Shown piece by piece: positions 63,090 through 64,000 of a DNA stretch of 64,000 nucleotides. Position 1 is the first letter of the stretch; every line of letters begins with the position of its first letter. This DNA comes from Phytohabitans sp037414955 (lineage in GTDB: Bacteria; Actinomycetota; Actinomycetes; Mycobacteriales; Micromonosporaceae). The notes beneath the pieces are model-generated. The model worked only from the letters and a program-made list of their open reading frames with translations. It did no database searches and was not told the origin of the DNA. Location of the stretch: positions 1-64,000 of the forward strand of contig JBBEWH010000017.1 in the NCBI GenBank assembly GCA_037414955.1, given 5' to 3'. The translations under genes and the position numbers were made by a program.

Positions 63090-64000
63090 GTGAAGCTGGT
63101 ACTTCGGCGGGCGCGCGGCGCGAAGAGCCTCCTCCTGGCAGCCGCTGGCGCCACGGTGATCGCCACGGTGTTGATCACCGGCCTGGCCGGCTACAGCCGC
63201 GACGTGGTGGACGCCGGCGCGCGCAGCGCCATCACCGCCGCTTCCCCCGAGGAGCGCTCGGTTCTCGTCCAGGGGCCCGCCGGGTCGCCGGCACAGCTGG
63301 CCGAGCGCGATCGCGCCGTCCGGGACCGGGCGACCAGCGGGTTCACGGGATTCGACACCGCGGTCTTCGCCGCGGGATACGCCACCGGGCGGCAGCTCAC
63401 CGGCGACGTCGGCGCGGCCACGCCGGACGAGGACGGCGCCGTCTTCGCCTCGGTGGTCTTCCTGGACGCTCTGCCGGAGCACGCCGACCTGGTGGCCGGC
63501 GCGTGGCCGCGGGCGGGCACCGCGCCGGTGCAGACCGCCCTCGCCGAGGCGGCGGCCCGCACGCTGGAGGTGGCGGTCGGCGACCGCATCGAGATCACCG
63601 ACCGGCTCAGCGAGAAGGTCTCCGAGGTGACCGTCGCCGGGATCTGGCGGCCGCGCGACCCCGCCGACCCGTACTGGCGGCTGGTCCCCGAGGCGGCGGA
63701 CGGCACCGCGCCGCAGTCCTCCACCTACGGGCCGCTCGTGGTGACGCGGGAGGACTTCCAGGCCGGCTTCGCGGCGACCGCCTCGGCGGCCTGGCTGATC
63801 GCGCCGGACCTGGTGGGCCACGACGTCACCGCGCTGCGGCGCGCCGGCCGCACCGCGGAGCGGCTCACCGCGACGCTCACCGAGGACGCCGGCTTCGGCA
63901 GTTCCGGGCAGGTCACGTCGCGGCTGCCGGATCTGGTCGACCGCCAGCAGCGCGCCGACCTGGTCGGCCGGTCCGCCCTCGTCACGCCGATGCTGCTCGT
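63090..64000 (+). CDS. FtsX-like ABC transporter permease (partial, runs off the window)
   Basis: 303 codons are seen and the frame is open at the window edge. GTG 63090 is preferred because it gives a short basic start and a first hydrophobic helix (VKLVLRRARGAKSLLLAAAGATVIATVLITGLAGY); in-frame GTG 63051 is another option. The following part is a periplasmic MacB-type domain (ITAASPEERSVLVQGPAG, VFLDALPEHADLVAGAWPRAGTAPVQTALAEAAARTLEVAVGD, IEITDRLSEKVSEVTVAGIWRPRDPADPYWR). Permeases of this type work with a cytoplasmic ATPase and a partner, but neither is in view. Export of a lipid, antimicrobial or protein is possible. Confidence 0.8.
   Translation, partial: MKLVLRRARGAKSLLLAAAGATVIATVLITGLAGYSRDVVDAGARSAITAASPEERSVLVQGPAGSPAQLAERDRAVRDRATSGFTGFDTAVFAAGYATGRQLTGDVGAATPDEDGAVFASVVFLDALPEHADLVAGAWPRAGTAPVQTALAEAAARTLEVAVGDRIEITDRLSEKVSEVTVAGIWRPRDPADPYWRLVPEAADGTAPQSSTYGPLVVTREDFQAGFAATASAAWLIAPDLVGHDVTALRRAGRTAERLTATLTEDAGFGSSGQVTSRLPDLVDRQQRADLVGRSALVTPMLL

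Overview
The window is high-GC, densely packed DNA from an actinomycete. GTG and TTG starts are frequent, there are actinobacterial families such as DUF574 methyltransferases, SigE-type sigma factors and DUF1707 proteins, and there is a two-gene tadB/tadC pilus locus. The family content and the style of the intergenic hairpins suggest Micromonosporaceae, which is an inference, not a proof. I see no replication origin, rRNA, CRISPR array, phage module or transposase gene.

Layout. 0-14 kb: two secreted S1 proteases flank a 2,899-residue SpvB/Rhs-type polymorphic toxin. Its C-terminal tip looks like a NucA/NucB DNase, and an overlapping small gene downstream is a likely immunity gene. 14-36 kb: housekeeping and regulatory genes (Ser/Thr kinase, Kelch lipoprotein, adenylate kinase-like enzyme, AhpD-like protein, DUF574 methyltransferase, Nramp transporter, ECF sigma factor, Tex, PP2C phosphatase, XRE regulator, dNTPase, ABC exporter with a small XRE regulator, a large subtilase, and a SigE sigma factor coupled to a membrane protein). 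35.6-45.3 kb: a prepilin peptidase and a complete Tad pilus locus. 45.4-48.4 kb: DUF1707 protein, PAP2 phosphatase, beta-propeller protein. 48.3-55 kb: a divergent carotenoid cluster (crtB-photolyase one way; crtI, idi and a MerR/B12-type regulator the other way), next to a flavin oxidoreductase. 55-64 kb: polysaccharide deacetylase, a Glu-Asp-Phe tRNA array, lipoproteins, a thioesterase, a substrate-binding protein whose two lobes are in permuted order, two acidic DxDxDG repeat proteins, a PrsW-type protease and the start of an FtsX-like permease.

The most striking structure is not a gene. A family of palindromic elements recurs at 21 places. Seventeen are intact and every one is exactly 56 bp. 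They sit at gene ends, between tandem genes, and once inside the Tad operon. Many carry paired changes in both arms that keep the stem intact. Eight genes end with a stop codon inside an element, and the prepilin peptidase gene appears to take both its start and its stop codon from two of them. Two loci show elements opened by insertions, one by an unrelated 41-bp inverted repeat. A second family (AAGGGCCCCTT core) occurs three times, twice as a shared terminator and once in frame inside the kinase gene.

Limits: everything was read by eye. Family names rest on motifs I recognise; no alignment, database search or folding program was run.
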